Shown here piece by piece: positions 1 through 8,969 of a stretch of DNA of 64,000 bases. Positions within the stretch are counted from its first letter, which is position 1, and each line of letters starts with the position of its first letter. The stretch comes from Psychroserpens sp041224425. Lineage in GTDB: Bacteria; Bacteroidota; Bacteroidia; Flavobacteriales; Flavobacteriaceae. A program made the translations under genes and the position numbers. The notes under the pieces were generated by a model. That model was not told the DNA's origin and made no database searches. It saw nothing but the letters and a program-made list of their open reading frames with translations. Where the stretch lies: contig NZ_JBGFGL010000076.1 of the NCBI RefSeq assembly GCF_041224425.1, forward strand, positions 124,001 to 188,000. Reading direction: 5' to 3'.

Positions 1-632
1 TTATTAAAATCAAAAAAAGCTGAACAAAAAGACAAATTACTCGTATTTAGAATTCCCGCCAACTCGCTAACATTTGTAAATGTTCCATTACCATTGTTTC
101 TGTAGAGATAATTAGGGATGACTTCAGCAACATCACGATTGCTGAGAAACACATCTAAAAAACCATCATTATTGTAGTCACCCCAAGAAGCACCATATGT
201 AAATATGTTATTTGTAGGAAGCAAGGACACAACGGTTACGTCGGTAAAATTTAAGGCGCCATCATTTTGATATAGTTTGTTTCCATTGACATTACTCGTA
301 GCAAACAAATCCAAATCACCGTCATTATCATAATCTACCCAATTGACCTGCTTAGTCTGAAAGGTATTTGCAGGCAGGTTCAAAAAATCTTCTACAAAAA
401 CTCCATTATTATTTCTGAAAAAACGTATTGGCTGACCAGCTTCTGTTGGTAATGTAATATCATCCCAGCCGTCATTATTGTAATCGTAAAAGGTAATTCC
501 GTTTCCTATTGGAACATCTCCGCAGCTAATTCCAATACCCAAATCAGTAGCCATATCCACAAAATTTATTTGTGCCTGATTGTAGTTTATAAAAAAGCAA
601 TACAGTAAAGCAACGGCTAATCTCTTTTTCAC
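1..632 (-). CDS. FG-GAP/VCBS repeat secreted protein, 3' end cut by window edge
   Basis: The frame is open from the window edge to a GTG at 630-632, so about 210 N-terminal residues are visible and the C-terminus lies outside. The first 20 or so residues are a signal peptide (VKKR, then a hydrophobic run ending NQAQ). The rest repeats calcium-loop motifs of the type D-Y-D-N-D-G-D-L-D and D-Y-N-N-D-G-F-L-D, each with a nearby N-N-G-x-G-x-F, as in FG-GAP/VCBS beta-propellers. Such proteins are exported, often through type IX secretion, with adhesive or carbohydrate-binding roles. No ATG fits before the signal peptide, so GTG is the best start. Function cannot be narrowed without the missing end. 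Confidence 0.8.
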   Translation of the reverse strand, partial: MKKRLAVALLYCFFINYNQAQINFVDMATDLGIGISCGDVPIGNGITFYDYNNDGWDDITLPTEAGQPIRFFRNNNGVFVEDFLNLPANTFQTKQVNWVDYDNDGDLDLFATSNVNGNKLYQNDGALNFTDVTVVSLLPTNNIFTYGASWGDYNNDGFLDVFLSNRDVAEVIPNYLYRNNGNGTFTNVSELAGILNTSNLSFCSAFFDFN

Positions 633-672
633 TTTGTTTTTTTTAGATTATATGAAATTACTAATAAAACCC

Positions 673-711
673 AAAAAAACAAAAGGGCTTTGCACTCAAC
701 AAAACCCTTTT
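673..711 (-). terminator. rho-independent terminator after fabI
   Basis: Read on the minus strand, a 12-base arm (711-700) pairs with 692-681 around a 7-base loop, with one G-U pair, followed by a run of seven T. It lies 26 bases after the fabI stop and separates fabI from the next leftward gene. Confidence 0.8.
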
Positions 712-736
712 AATATCTTTAAATACATATGAATAT

Positions 737-1549
737 CTACTCCGTGAATTTTTCCATGACAGCATCACTAACACCCATATTACTGAATCCGCCATCATTA
801 TATAGGTTTTGAAGTGTTACGCGTTTTGTCAAGTCGCTGAATAAAGTCACAGTATAATTAGCACAATCTAGTGCTGTTGCATTTCCTAGAGGTGACATTT
901 TCTCAGCATAGGAAATAAACCCATCAAATCCTTTAACACCTTGACCAGCTGTTGTTGGCGTTGGAGATTGTGAAATGGTATTGACACGAACCTTTTTATC
1001 TCTTCCGAAGAAATACCCAAAACTACGTGCAATACTTTCTAAATAAGCCTTGTTGTCTGCCATATCATTATAATCTGGAAACACACGTTGTGCAGCCATG
1101 TAAGTCAGCGCTACAATACTGCCCCATTCGTTCATGGCATCTGCCTTGTAAAGCGTTTGCATGACTTTATGAAAAGACATTGCAGAAACATCGGTTCCCT
1201 TTTGTGTCCAGTCATAATTTTGATCCGTATAAGGCTTCCCTTTTCTCACATTAACAGACATTCCGATGGAATGCAATACAAAATCTAGCTTTCCACCTAA
1301 AATCTCCATGGATTCATTTACCAATTTTTCAAGATCTTCAATTGATGTGGCGTCGGCAGGAATAATTTTAGAACCTGTTTTTTCAGCCAATTCATTAATT
1401 TGTCCCATTCGCATAGCAATTGGCGCATTTGTAAGTACAAAAGTACCACCTTCTTCATGAACGCGTTCGGCTGTTTTCCAAGCGATAGAGTTTTCATCTA
1501 GAGCACCAAATATGATTCCTCGTTTTCCTTTTAATAAATTGTACGACAT
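737..1549 (-). CDS. fabI: Enoyl-[acyl-carrier-protein] reductase (NADH)
   Basis: This 270-residue cytosolic enzyme catalyses the last step of each fatty acid elongation round, reducing trans-2-enoyl-ACP with NAD(P)H. It has the FabI form of the short-chain dehydrogenase fold: an N-terminal nucleotide-binding segment with GALDENSIAW (residues 15-24) and the active-site pair Tyr150 and Tyr160 followed by Lys167 (Y-x6-K), the spacing seen in E. coli FabI. Length is normal for the family. It is transcribed alone, with its own -7 box at 1592-1599 and a terminator at 673-711. FabI is the target of triclosan in other bacteria. Assignment is firm. Confidence 0.96.
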   Translation of the reverse strand: MSYNLLKGKRGIIFGALDENSIAWKTAERVHEEGGTFVLTNAPIAMRMGQINELAEKTGSKIIPADATSIEDLEKLVNESMEILGGKLDFVLHSIGMSVNVRKGKPYTDQNYDWTQKGTDVSAMSFHKVMQTLYKADAMNEWGSIVALTYMAAQRVFPDYNDMADNKAYLESIARSFGYFFGRDKKVRVNTISQSPTPTTAGQGVKGFDGFISYAEKMSPLGNATALDCANYTVTLFSDLTKRVTLQNLYNDGGFSNMGVSDAVMEKFTE

Positions 1550-1591
1550 AGATGTTATAATTTAATATTTTGATGTGTTAGTATTAGCAAT

Positions 1592-1599
1592 CAAAGTTA
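1592..1599 (-). promoter_or_regulatory. -7 box upstream of fabI
   Basis: Minus strand reads TAACTTTG, a match to the Bacteroidota -7 consensus TAnnTTTG, about 43 bases before the fabI start. No clear -33 element is seen. Confidence 0.5.
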
Positions 1600-1641
1600 A
1601 CCTTATTTTTTTGAATGACGATGCATTATTAACAATTACAA

Positions 1642-3294
1642 CTAATTTAATAGTTGCTTGGCATGAGCAATTGCCGATGTACTCATATTTGAACCTCCAA
1701 GCATTTGGGCAATTTCAACCACACGATCCTCAGTAGATAATTGCTTCAATTGTGTTTGTGTCTCATTATCAACATCTTCCTTAAATACCTTGAAGTGCGT
1801 ATCTCCTTTAGCGGCAATTTGTGGAAGGTGCGTTATGGTGAACACTTGCATCGATTTGCTCATGTCTTGCATGATGCTAGCCATTTTATTAGAAACCTCA
1901 CCTGAAACTCCTGTATCAATTTCATCAAACATTATCGTTGGAAGTTGTGTGTATTTTGACAAAATAGATTTGATAGCCAACATCAATCTTGACAATTCTC
2001 CTCCGGAAGCTGCTTTCTTCAACTCGTTAAACTGTCCGCCTTTGTTAGCCGAAAACAAAAACTGTAAATCATCAGAGCCGTTTTGGTGAAAATTTGCTGT
2101 CAACTTTATGTCAATCTTAAACTTAGCATTAGGCATTCCTAAAACCGCAAGTATCGATTCTAACTGTGATATTAAATTCGGAATTATTTTTACACGCTTA
2201 TCGTGAATTGCTTTTGCCTTTAATTTCAGATGCGACTCAACCTCGTTTATACGATTCTGTTTTTCTGTTATTCGGCTTTCCAAGTGTTCGCTGTCAAAAA
2301 CTTTCTGAGCCAAGACTTCCTTAATCTCTATTAATTCCTCAACTGTTGAAACCGAATGCTTATTGGTAAGGTTATGCAGAATTTGCAATTTTGAATTGAC
2401 CTGATCTAACCGATTCGGATCAGCTTCTAATTGCTCTTGCAAATCTTCCATCTCTGAAAACACATCGTTTAACTCAATCAAACTGCTTTCGATACGTTCA
2501 TAAATACTTTGGTAAGAATTGCCATAATTTGAAAGTTTGGCAAATAATGCCTTGATTTCAGAAAGGTTATGAATTACTCCTACATCATCGTTACTGAGCA
2601 GATTATGTGATAAGACTAATTTTTCCTTGATATCTTCAACATTGTTCAAGGTTTCATATTCAGATTCAAGAGTTTCCAATTCACCTGCAACCAACTTGGC
2701 TTCTTCCAATTCATTCCATAGAAATGTATTGTAATCCAATTCTTTGAGAAGCGCACTTTTTTGAGTGTTTAGCAGGTTCAATTCAGTTTTAAGAGCTTTA
2801 TATTGTTTCAACAATTCGGCATAATCTGATAAATCCTTACGATTTTCAGCTAAGGCATCAATTACTTGAAATTGAAAATCATCGTTTGTTAATTGTAAGG
2901 TTTGGTGCTGCGAATGGATATCGATAAGTCGTTCTCCTAAAACCTGAAGGCTATCCAAATTAACAGGTGTATCATTTATAAATGCTCTAGATCTTCCAGA
3001 GGGCAATATCTCACGACGCAAGATAGTTTGCGGTTCATAATCTAAATCATGCAACTGAAACAAAGGTTTCAGGTTGTACTTGGCAATATCAAATGTAGCT
3101 TCAACCACACATTTTTTGGAAGCATCCTTCACATGACTCAAATCTGCTCGCTTTCCCAAGATAAGCGAGAGGCCTCCCAAAAGAATGGACTTTCCGGCAC
3201 CAGTTTCACCAGTAATAATTGTTAATCCAGAATGAAAATTCACATTCAAGTTATCAATTAGTGCATAATTTTTTATGGTTAAACCATTTAGCAT
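1642..3294 (-). CDS. recN: DNA repair protein RecN
   Basis: A 550-residue SMC-like ATPase of double-strand break repair. The Walker A motif GETGAGKS is at residues 29-36. A long coiled coil fills roughly residues 160-370. The ABC signature ASGGELSRL and the Walker B IMFDEIDTG lie in the C-terminal third, so both halves of the split ATPase head are intact. Length fits the family (about 550). It is the last gene of a leftward series (bamD, omega, coaBC, DUF4835), but a -7 box in the 77-base gap before it suggests it also has its own promoter. Confidence 0.96.
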   Translation of the reverse strand: MLNGLTIKNYALIDNLNVNFHSGLTIITGETGAGKSILLGGLSLILGKRADLSHVKDASKKCVVEATFDIAKYNLKPLFQLHDLDYEPQTILRREILPSGRSRAFINDTPVNLDSLQVLGERLIDIHSQHQTLQLTNDDFQFQVIDALAENRKDLSDYAELLKQYKALKTELNLLNTQKSALLKELDYNTFLWNELEEAKLVAGELETLESEYETLNNVEDIKEKLVLSHNLLSNDDVGVIHNLSEIKALFAKLSNYGNSYQSIYERIESSLIELNDVFSEMEDLQEQLEADPNRLDQVNSKLQILHNLTNKHSVSTVEELIEIKEVLAQKVFDSEHLESRITEKQNRINEVESHLKLKAKAIHDKRVKIIPNLISQLESILAVLGMPNAKFKIDIKLTANFHQNGSDDLQFLFSANKGGQFNELKKAASGGELSRLMLAIKSILSKYTQLPTIMFDEIDTGVSGEVSNKMASIMQDMSKSMQVFTITHLPQIAAKGDTHFKVFKEDVDNETQTQLKQLSTEDRVVEIAQMLGGSNMSTSAIAHAKQLLN

Positions 3295-3317
3295 GCAAGT
3301 GTGATTTAAAATAATAA

Positions 3318-3345
3318 CAAAGATAGCTTAGAAGAAGCCATCAAA
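3318..3345 (-). promoter_or_regulatory. Promoter upstream of recN
   Basis: Minus strand shows TTTG (3345-3342), 16 bases, then TATCTTTG (3325-3318), a full match to TAnnTTTG. The spacing is slightly shorter than the usual 19-21. It lies 24 bases before the recN ATG. Confidence 0.5.
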
Positions 3346-3371
3346 AAGTAAAATTAATAAAAAACACTGTT

Positions 3372-4259
3372 TCAGAAATTAATATTTCTCCATTTAGAAG
3401 CGTGCATTGGAGCAATTCTGGTAAGTGTTGATACCAAATCGGAAATATTTACTGTTGGACCTCCACTGAAGATATCTTCTATCTCTTCGGCCTTAGCGTC
3501 AAAGAACACACGCAATAAATAGGAATTTGGACGTCTGTTATTCATAGCCAATAAGCCAGACAAACTTTGAGCTATTGCCAGTTTTCCCTCCTTAGTATCA
3601 CTGTGCATTTGGTCTAATCCATTTCTATGGTAATCGTATAGTACACTTCGGAATTCCTTATAAGTGTCTGATAAAATATTATCTATTAAAATAAAGCGTG
3701 ATTGTTGACCGTCTTCTAGTTTCCATCCTTTATAGTTTCCTTGACGGGAATAATTCAATATCACCTGTGCTTGTGCGTAGTATTCGTCACCACCTTTAAA
3801 AGTAAATGTATCAGCATCCATGCCCAAAATCATATACACATGAAAGGCGAGAACCGAAATTAAATTGGACTCAAACTGGTTTTGATTGTAAACCATGTTT
3901 TGAAATTCAAGGTATTGAAAATTAAAATCCTTGTCATTATAATTATAAACAGGTGTACTGTAAGTAGACCCATAAACAGGTCTTGAAGACTGCACTTGAA
4001 TTGTGGCTTGAAAATTATCATTGTTATAATCATTAACATTGATGACCATACTACAATTGATGCGCTCTTGTGGTTTAAAGGATTTGTTAGTCCATGAGGT
4101 GCTATTAATGAATTCCTTTAATTGACGTTCAAGGGTTTTAAAAATCTGAACATTTTCATTACCTGTAAGTTGTGCATTGACAATCACATCACAATTGAGC
4201 TCTTGTGCGTGTGACTGCAAAGAGAAAGCCAATATTACCAAGTATACAATTTTACGCAT
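3372..4259 (-). CDS. DUF4835 family secreted protein
   Basis: A 295-residue protein beginning with a signal peptide (MRKIVYLVILAFSLQSHAQ). The body matches what I know of DUF4835, a Bacteroidota family regularly found between coaBC and recN; its biochemical role is not established. It is rich in Asn, Tyr and Gln, with no membrane segment after the signal, so it is probably periplasmic or outer-membrane associated. The start overlaps the 3' end of coaBC by 8 bases, so the two are co-transcribed and probably translationally coupled. Confidence 0.85.
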   Translation of the reverse strand: MRKIVYLVILAFSLQSHAQELNCDVIVNAQLTGNENVQIFKTLERQLKEFINSTSWTNKSFKPQERINCSMVINVNDYNNDNFQATIQVQSSRPVYGSTYSTPVYNYNDKDFNFQYLEFQNMVYNQNQFESNLISVLAFHVYMILGMDADTFTFKGGDEYYAQAQVILNYSRQGNYKGWKLEDGQQSRFILIDNILSDTYKEFRSVLYDYHRNGLDQMHSDTKEGKLAIAQSLSGLLAMNNRRPNSYLLRVFFDAKAEEIEDIFSGGPTVNISDLVSTLTRIAPMHASKWRNINF

Positions 4260-5460
4260 GCTGTTTAATAATTTGTTGCATCAAGTCCTTTGCTACCTCA
4301 GCTTTAGACTTTAATTCATGTTCAATAATCTCTTCAGATTTCGTTATAAATGTAACCTTATTTGTCGAACCACCAAAACCTGCACCTTTATCATTTAAGG
4401 AGTTGAGTACAATCAAATCCAAATTCTTAGACTTCAGTTTTCCTTTAGCATTAGTGATTTCATTTTGGGTTTCTAATGCAAACCCAACCAAGAATTGATT
4501 TGATTTTGCTTGGCCTAAGGACTTTAATATATCTTTCGTCTTCTCCAATTCAATACTAAACGTTTCCTCTTTCTTTTTTATTTTTTGGCTTGCCACATTT
4601 TTTGGTCGGTAATCTGCAACGGCTGCTGACAGAATAGCAATATCGCTCGTCGTGTAAAACTGATGGACTACATCATACATTTCAGAAGCACTGGTAACAC
4701 GTTTGACATCAATTAAACTATGGGAAACCGTTTCATGTGTTGGTCCAGACACTAATATTACATTCGCTCCAAAATCTGCTGCTGCTTTTGCAATTTCAAA
4801 ACCCATTTTTCCACTGGAATGATTTCCAATAAAACGCACAGGATCGATAGCTTCATACGTAGGACCAGCAGTAATGAGAACAGTCTTACCTCGTAATGGC
4901 AACTGATCTAAAATATCATTTTCGATAAACTCTACAATATCCTCAGGTTCAGCCATTCTTCCTTCTCCAACCAATCCGCTAGCCAATTCTCCTGAAGTCG
5001 CCGGAATCATAGTGTTTCCATAAGATTCTAAAGTTTCAAAGGAAGTTTTTGTAGATTCATGCTTATACATATCTAAATCCATTGCTGGGGCAAAATATAC
5101 TGGACATTTAGCAGAAAGATAGGTCGCCAACAATAAATTATCACAAGTGCCATTAGCCATTTTAGATAAGGTGTTGGCAGTTGCTGGAGCAATAACGAAA
5201 TAATCAGCCCAAAGCCCTAACTCTACATGGTTGTTCCACATAGCGTTGTCACTTTCTTCATTTACAAAAGAAGAATGTACAGGGTTTTTAGATAAAGTGG
5301 AAAGTGTTAAAGGGGTAACGAAGTCTTTAGAAGCAGGTGTCATAACGACTTTAACGTTAGCACCTGCTTTTATAAGTAACCTAACCAGATTAGGTGTCTT
5401 GTAAGCAGCAATTCCGGCTGTTATGCCCAATAATATATTTTTGCCGCTTAAGATTGACAT
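4252..5460 (-). CDS. coaBC: Bifunctional phosphopantothenoylcysteine decarboxylase / phosphopantothenate-cysteine ligase
   Basis: A 402-residue two-domain enzyme of coenzyme A synthesis. The N-terminal half (about 1-180) is the FMN-dependent CoaC flavoprotein, with GITAGIAAYK near the start and the flavin-site stretch around PAMDLDM. The C-terminal half is CoaB, with ITAGPTYEAIDPVRFIGNHSSG and the nucleotide-binding region ending near NSLNDKGAGFGG. It joins 4'-phosphopantothenate to cysteine and then decarboxylates the product. It lies 9 bases after the omega subunit gene and overlaps DUF4835 by 8 bases, a gene order common in Flavobacteriia. Confidence 0.96.
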   Translation of the reverse strand: MSILSGKNILLGITAGIAAYKTPNLVRLLIKAGANVKVVMTPASKDFVTPLTLSTLSKNPVHSSFVNEESDNAMWNNHVELGLWADYFVIAPATANTLSKMANGTCDNLLLATYLSAKCPVYFAPAMDLDMYKHESTKTSFETLESYGNTMIPATSGELASGLVGEGRMAEPEDIVEFIENDILDQLPLRGKTVLITAGPTYEAIDPVRFIGNHSSGKMGFEIAKAAADFGANVILVSGPTHETVSHSLIDVKRVTSASEMYDVVHQFYTTSDIAILSAAVADYRPKNVASQKIKKKEETFSIELEKTKDILKSLGQAKSNQFLVGFALETQNEITNAKGKLKSKNLDLIVLNSLNDKGAGFGGSTNKVTFITKSEEIIEHELKSKAEVAKDLMQQIIKQHA

Positions 5461-5469
5461 AATTGAATG

Positions 5470-5802
5470 TTATTCCGTAGCGTCGTCGTCTGTATTTCTG
5501 TAGTAGATTTTATCTTCTAACCACTCTTGTACAGCTAACGCATGAGGTTTTGGTAGTTTTTCATAAAACTTAGAAACTTCAATCTGCTCCTTGTTTTCGA
5601 AGATTTCTTCTAAACTGTCATTGTAAGTAGCAAACTCTTCAAGCTTGTCTACTAGCTCTCTTCTGATATCTGTATTGATTTGCTCAGCTCTTTTTGAGAT
5701 TACTGAAATGGCCTCGTAAATATTATCAGTTGGCGCATCAATGACATTTCTATCATAAGTTAATGTCGTTACAGGTGCATTTGTTTTCTTTAAATCTGTC
5801 AT
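5470..5802 (-). CDS. rpoZ: RNA polymerase omega subunit (RpoZ/RPB6-like)
   Basis: A 110-residue acidic protein. The segment NIYEAISVISKRAEQIN, residues about 27-43, is the omega/RPB6 signature helix region in the Bacteroidota form, which helps RNA polymerase beta' fold. It lies between bamD (15 bases upstream) and coaBC (9 bases downstream), its usual place in Flavobacteriia. Sequence similarity to proteobacterial omega is low, so the call rests on the Bacteroidota-type sequence and the gene order. Confidence 0.85.
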   Translation of the reverse strand: MTDLKKTNAPVTTLTYDRNVIDAPTDNIYEAISVISKRAEQINTDIRRELVDKLEEFATYNDSLEEIFENKEQIEVSKFYEKLPKPHALAVQEWLEDKIYYRNTDDDATE

Positions 5803-5817
5803 GATATTATGCGTGTA

Positions 5818-6633
5818 TTAACTTTCTGTATTAATTTCTTTTAATTGGGTTTGCATTTCCTCATTCATCTTTTCAACGGCTTCCGTTCGCTCTGAATTAG
5901 GATAATATTTATGGAATGTATTGTAATAATTAACGGCAATATTTAAGCGCTCTTCCTTTTTATTTCTTACGCTGTTGACAGCTAGTTTATAGGCTGAATC
6001 CAATCTGTAAAACATAGCTTCTTCCCTAAAACTGGTTCCAGGAAAATCAATCAAGAAATTGTCAAATGCCTTAATGGCTGCTTCGTAATCTGAAGACTCA
6101 AAGTAGGCAATTTTATTATATTGCTTAGCAATTTCAAAAGCTTTACGCTCCAATTTAAAATCCAATTCCTTTATGAGAGTGTTTACTTCAGCTAAATGTT
6201 CAGAATCAGGATATTTATTGATAAAAAGCTGTAATTTATCTAATGCTTCTATGGTTTCCTTTTGCTCTTTTGAATAGACAGGAGATAATTCGTAATAACT
6301 TTTAGCTGAAAGAAAAGCCGCTTCTTCCGCTTTATCACTTCGAGGGTAACTGTTCTCAAAACGCTCAAAATGATAAGCAGCTATATGATAATCTTTCATT
6401 TGATAAGAACACATCGCATCTCTAAACATCAAACGCTCTGCTTGAGGCTTTCCTCTGTACTTAGGCAATAACTGATTGTATAGCCTATGTGCTTTCGAAT
6501 ACTTGCCGGCTTCGAATAATTTGGAAGCCATATCAAGCTTTACTTTTGTGTCCTCAGACTTCAATGCCTTTTGGAATTCACTACAAGATAAAGTGACTAG
6601 CGCTAATAATGTGATGCAAATAAATTTTCTCAT
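5818..6633 (-). CDS. bamD: Outer membrane protein assembly factor BamD
   Basis: A 271-residue lipoprotein: a short signal ends in the lipobox LVTLSC, with Cys about residue 17. The mature part is all-helical tetratricopeptide-like repeats (for example KYSKAHRLYNQLLPKYRG and the A-A-Y-H-F-E-R-F repeat), as in BamD, the essential BAM complex lipoprotein that helps insert beta-barrel proteins. Length fits. It heads the leftward operon bamD-omega-coaBC-DUF4835, with a -7 box immediately upstream. Confidence 0.92.
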   Translation of the reverse strand: MRKFICITLLALVTLSCSEFQKALKSEDTKVKLDMASKLFEAGKYSKAHRLYNQLLPKYRGKPQAERLMFRDAMCSYQMKDYHIAAYHFERFENSYPRSDKAEEAAFLSAKSYYELSPVYSKEQKETIEALDKLQLFINKYPDSEHLAEVNTLIKELDFKLERKAFEIAKQYNKIAYFESSDYEAAIKAFDNFLIDFPGTSFREEAMFYRLDSAYKLAVNSVRNKKEERLNIAVNYYNTFHKYYPNSERTEAVEKMNEEMQTQLKEINTES

Positions 6634-6649
6634 ATCTAAAAACAGGATG

Positions 6650-6657
6650 CAAAAATA
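6650..6657 (-). promoter_or_regulatory. -7 box upstream of bamD
   Basis: Minus strand reads TATTTTTG, a full match to TAnnTTTG, 16 bases before the bamD ATG. The implied leader would be very short. Confidence 0.5.
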
Positions 6658-6740
6658 CGTATTTATAACGTATTATAAAAACTAAAAATCAGCACTAAAA
6701 TAAACGCTAAAAATAGAGCTTTTGTATGTTTAAGTATTAT

Positions 6741-7622
6741 TTAACTTTTAATCGTTTGAAGTGCTTGTTTTATTTTTCCTTTTAGCTCTGAAGTTGCTTC
6801 AACCAATGGCAATCTAACCGTTGCCTTTGAAAGCTCTAAAGCTTCCAGTACGGCTTTAATTCCAGCAGGATTGTTTTCAGAAAAAATCAAACTGGTTATT
6901 TCCATCAATTCAAAATGGATTTTGTAAGCTTCCTTTGCTTTTCCTTCCAAGCCAAGTCGGATCATTTTTGAAAATTGCTCTGGCAACGCTTGACCGATAA
7001 CCGAAATCACTCCTGCTCCACCTGCAAGCACAACACCAAGAACCAAATCATCGTCTCCAGAAATCACAAGAAAATCTTCGGGTTTATCCCTTAATAACTT
7101 TAAATACTGATGAACATTATTCCCAGCCTCTTTCACTGCAATCACATTTTTAAAATCCTTTGCTAAGCGAAGGGTTGTTTCTGGTGACATATTTGAAGAG
7201 GTTCGCCCAGGAACATTATACAGAATAATATCAACAGGAGACACTTGAGATATGGCCTTAAAATGTTGGTATATGCCTTCTTGAGTCGGTTTACTGTAAT
7301 ATGGTGAAACCGATAAGACAGCATCAATAGAACTAAAATCGGTATTTTCAATTTCATTGATAATCTGAGCTGTATTATTACCGCCAATACCTAAAACCAA
7401 AGGCACTCTACCCTTATTTGCATTAACGATAGTAGCAATGATTGCCTTTTTCTCTTCAGACGTTATGGTAACGCTTTCGCCTGTCGTACCAGAAATCACA
7501 ATATAATCGGTTCCTTTATCAATATTGTAATTTACCAAATTGGCCAATGCCTTATGGTCAATGGTTAAATCGTCATTAAAAGGTGTTATTATCGCAACTC
7601 CTGTACCTTTAAATTTTGTCAT
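6741..7622 (-). CDS. dapA: 4-hydroxy-tetrahydrodipicolinate synthase
   Basis: A 293-residue class I aldolase that condenses pyruvate with aspartate semialdehyde, the first committed step towards diaminopimelate and lysine. Visible motifs are the GTTGES phosphate-binding-type loop (45-50), the catalytic Tyr135 in LYNVPGR, and the Schiff-base Lys164 in AVKEAG. It starts within the stop codon of the DUF6913 gene (TAATG, one-base overlap), so the two are translationally coupled. Diaminopimelate feeds peptidoglycan synthesis. Confidence 0.96.
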   Translation of the reverse strand: MTKFKGTGVAIITPFNDDLTIDHKALANLVNYNIDKGTDYIVISGTTGESVTITSEEKKAIIATIVNANKGRVPLVLGIGGNNTAQIINEIENTDFSSIDAVLSVSPYYSKPTQEGIYQHFKAISQVSPVDIILYNVPGRTSSNMSPETTLRLAKDFKNVIAVKEAGNNVHQYLKLLRDKPEDFLVISGDDDLVLGVVLAGGAGVISVIGQALPEQFSKMIRLGLEGKAKEAYKIHFELMEITSLIFSENNPAGIKAVLEALELSKATVRLPLVEATSELKGKIKQALQTIKS

Positions 7623-8140
7623 TATAGTTTATTTAAAACGGTTAAATATTTTTTTAATTCTTTGGAAAACAACTTGAATTCTTTTGTTTTGACATCTATC
7701 ATCAAATCAAACATACGTGTGTCTTGTTTCGTCAATCCTACTTTGAAATTTGCATTTGAAGCAGCTGTTATCAGTTTAAGCTCTAACGAATCCTTTGTAT
7801 AATAGCTTATAAGGACATCGAATTTGGTATCTACAAACGTTTGCAGTTCAATGTTGTTTATTTTTCCTTTCCAGCCAAAATCCTTTGGATTAAAATAAGT
7901 ATCCCAAAGCGGATTGGCTTCTTTGGCATCTTCTACAAAAGCAATGATTTTAATTTGTGAAGGCAGTAACCCAAGGGATTTAAAGAAAACCCTAAAAGCT
8001 TCAAAGTCTGAAAACTCAGCCATGTTCAAAATCACGCCTACGCTATCCATCTTTTGGTTGCTTACCGCAACTTGTCTAGCACTAAGCAATTTGTTAACAT
8101 ATTTTTGATTTGAATTTGCTTTGAATGCCTTTAAAATCAT
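7622..8140 (-). CDS. DUF6913 family protein
   Basis: A 172-residue cytosolic protein with no signal peptide. I recognise it as the DUF6913 type found beside dapA in Flavobacteriia; no function is established. It has a Rossmann-like alternation of strands and helices (for example QIKIIAFVEDAKEAN). The conserved coupling to dapA (TAATG overlap) suggests a link to cell-wall precursor supply or simply shared expression. A full -7 box lies 19 bases upstream. Confidence 0.75.
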   Translation of the reverse strand: MILKAFKANSNQKYVNKLLSARQVAVSNQKMDSVGVILNMAEFSDFEAFRVFFKSLGLLPSQIKIIAFVEDAKEANPLWDTYFNPKDFGWKGKINNIELQTFVDTKFDVLISYYTKDSLELKLITAASNANFKVGLTKQDTRMFDLMIDVKTKEFKLFSKELKKYLTVLNKL

Positions 8141-8158
8141 TTATATTTATGCTTTGTA

Positions 8159-8166
8159 CAAATGTA
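8159..8166 (-). promoter_or_regulatory. -7 box upstream of the DUF6913-dapA operon
   Basis: Minus strand reads TACATTTG, a full match to TAnnTTTG, 19 bases before the DUF6913 ATG and divergent from the nucleotidase genes. Confidence 0.55.
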
Positions 8167-8212
8167 GTAAAAAGTCACTGCAAGTTATTGTTAACACTTG
8201 CATAAATAACTT

Positions 8213-8968
8213 ATGAAAAACCCTATAATATGTATTGCTTTCGTTTTGCTTTTAGCAACTGCTTGCAAAACAAATACACTCTATAAAATTGAAGGCAAAC
8301 AAATAGCAATTAGCGATAGTTTAGCGACAAATCAGGATATTGAAAATTTCATTAAGCCTTATCGTATACGAATCAATGAAAGTCTTGACAGTGTTATTTC
8401 TTATGCCAAAGACACTTATTCAAAAGCTGATGGCGAATACAATACAGCTATTGGAAATATGATGGCTGATGCCGTTTTTGAGGAGAGCAATCCGGTCTTT
8501 AATTCTAGAACAGGCAAGAATATTGATATGGTTTTACTCAATCATGGTGGTATTCGATCTATCATCTCTAAAGGAGATGTTACCATTAGAACCGCTTTTA
8601 ATGTGATGCCATTTGAAAACTCTGTAGTTGTAGTACAAATGAAAGGCAACAAGGTACTTGAACTGGTTGATTATTTGGTTAAGGAGCAACGTGCCCACCC
8701 AATTAAAAACCTCCAAATTACATTAGACGCGAATAAAGAATTGAAATCTGCCACTATAAATGGCAAGGCAATTAATCAAGATGACACTTATTTTGTAGCT
8801 ACCAACGACTATCTCTACAATGGTGGAGATCGTATGACCTTTTTTAAACCTAACGATAGTTTACATATGCTTAATTATAAGATACGTAATGTGTTGATTG
8901 ATTATTTTTCAAAAAAAGACACCATCGCTCCTCAAATAGATAACCGCTTCATCCAAATTAAAGACTAG
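8213..8968 (+). CDS. 5'-nucleotidase C-terminal (substrate-binding) domain lipoprotein
   Basis: A 251-residue lipoprotein (lipobox LLATAC, Cys about residue 18). The mature protein is the C-terminal domain of the UshA/5'-nucleotidase family: NHGGIRS near residue 110, and DYLYNGGDRM near residue 200, which supply the nucleoside-stacking and substrate-specificity residues. The metallophosphoesterase domain normally fused in front is absent here and is encoded by the next gene one base downstream. The two proteins probably work together in the cell envelope to dephosphorylate nucleotides. Confidence 0.88.
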   Translation: MKNPIICIAFVLLLATACKTNTLYKIEGKQIAISDSLATNQDIENFIKPYRIRINESLDSVISYAKDTYSKADGEYNTAIGNMMADAVFEESNPVFNSRTGKNIDMVLLNHGGIRSIISKGDVTIRTAFNVMPFENSVVVVQMKGNKVLELVDYLVKEQRAHPIKNLQITLDANKELKSATINGKAINQDDTYFVATNDYLYNGGDRMTFFKPNDSLHMLNYKIRNVLIDYFSKKDTIAPQIDNRFIQIKD

Positions 8969-8969
8969 T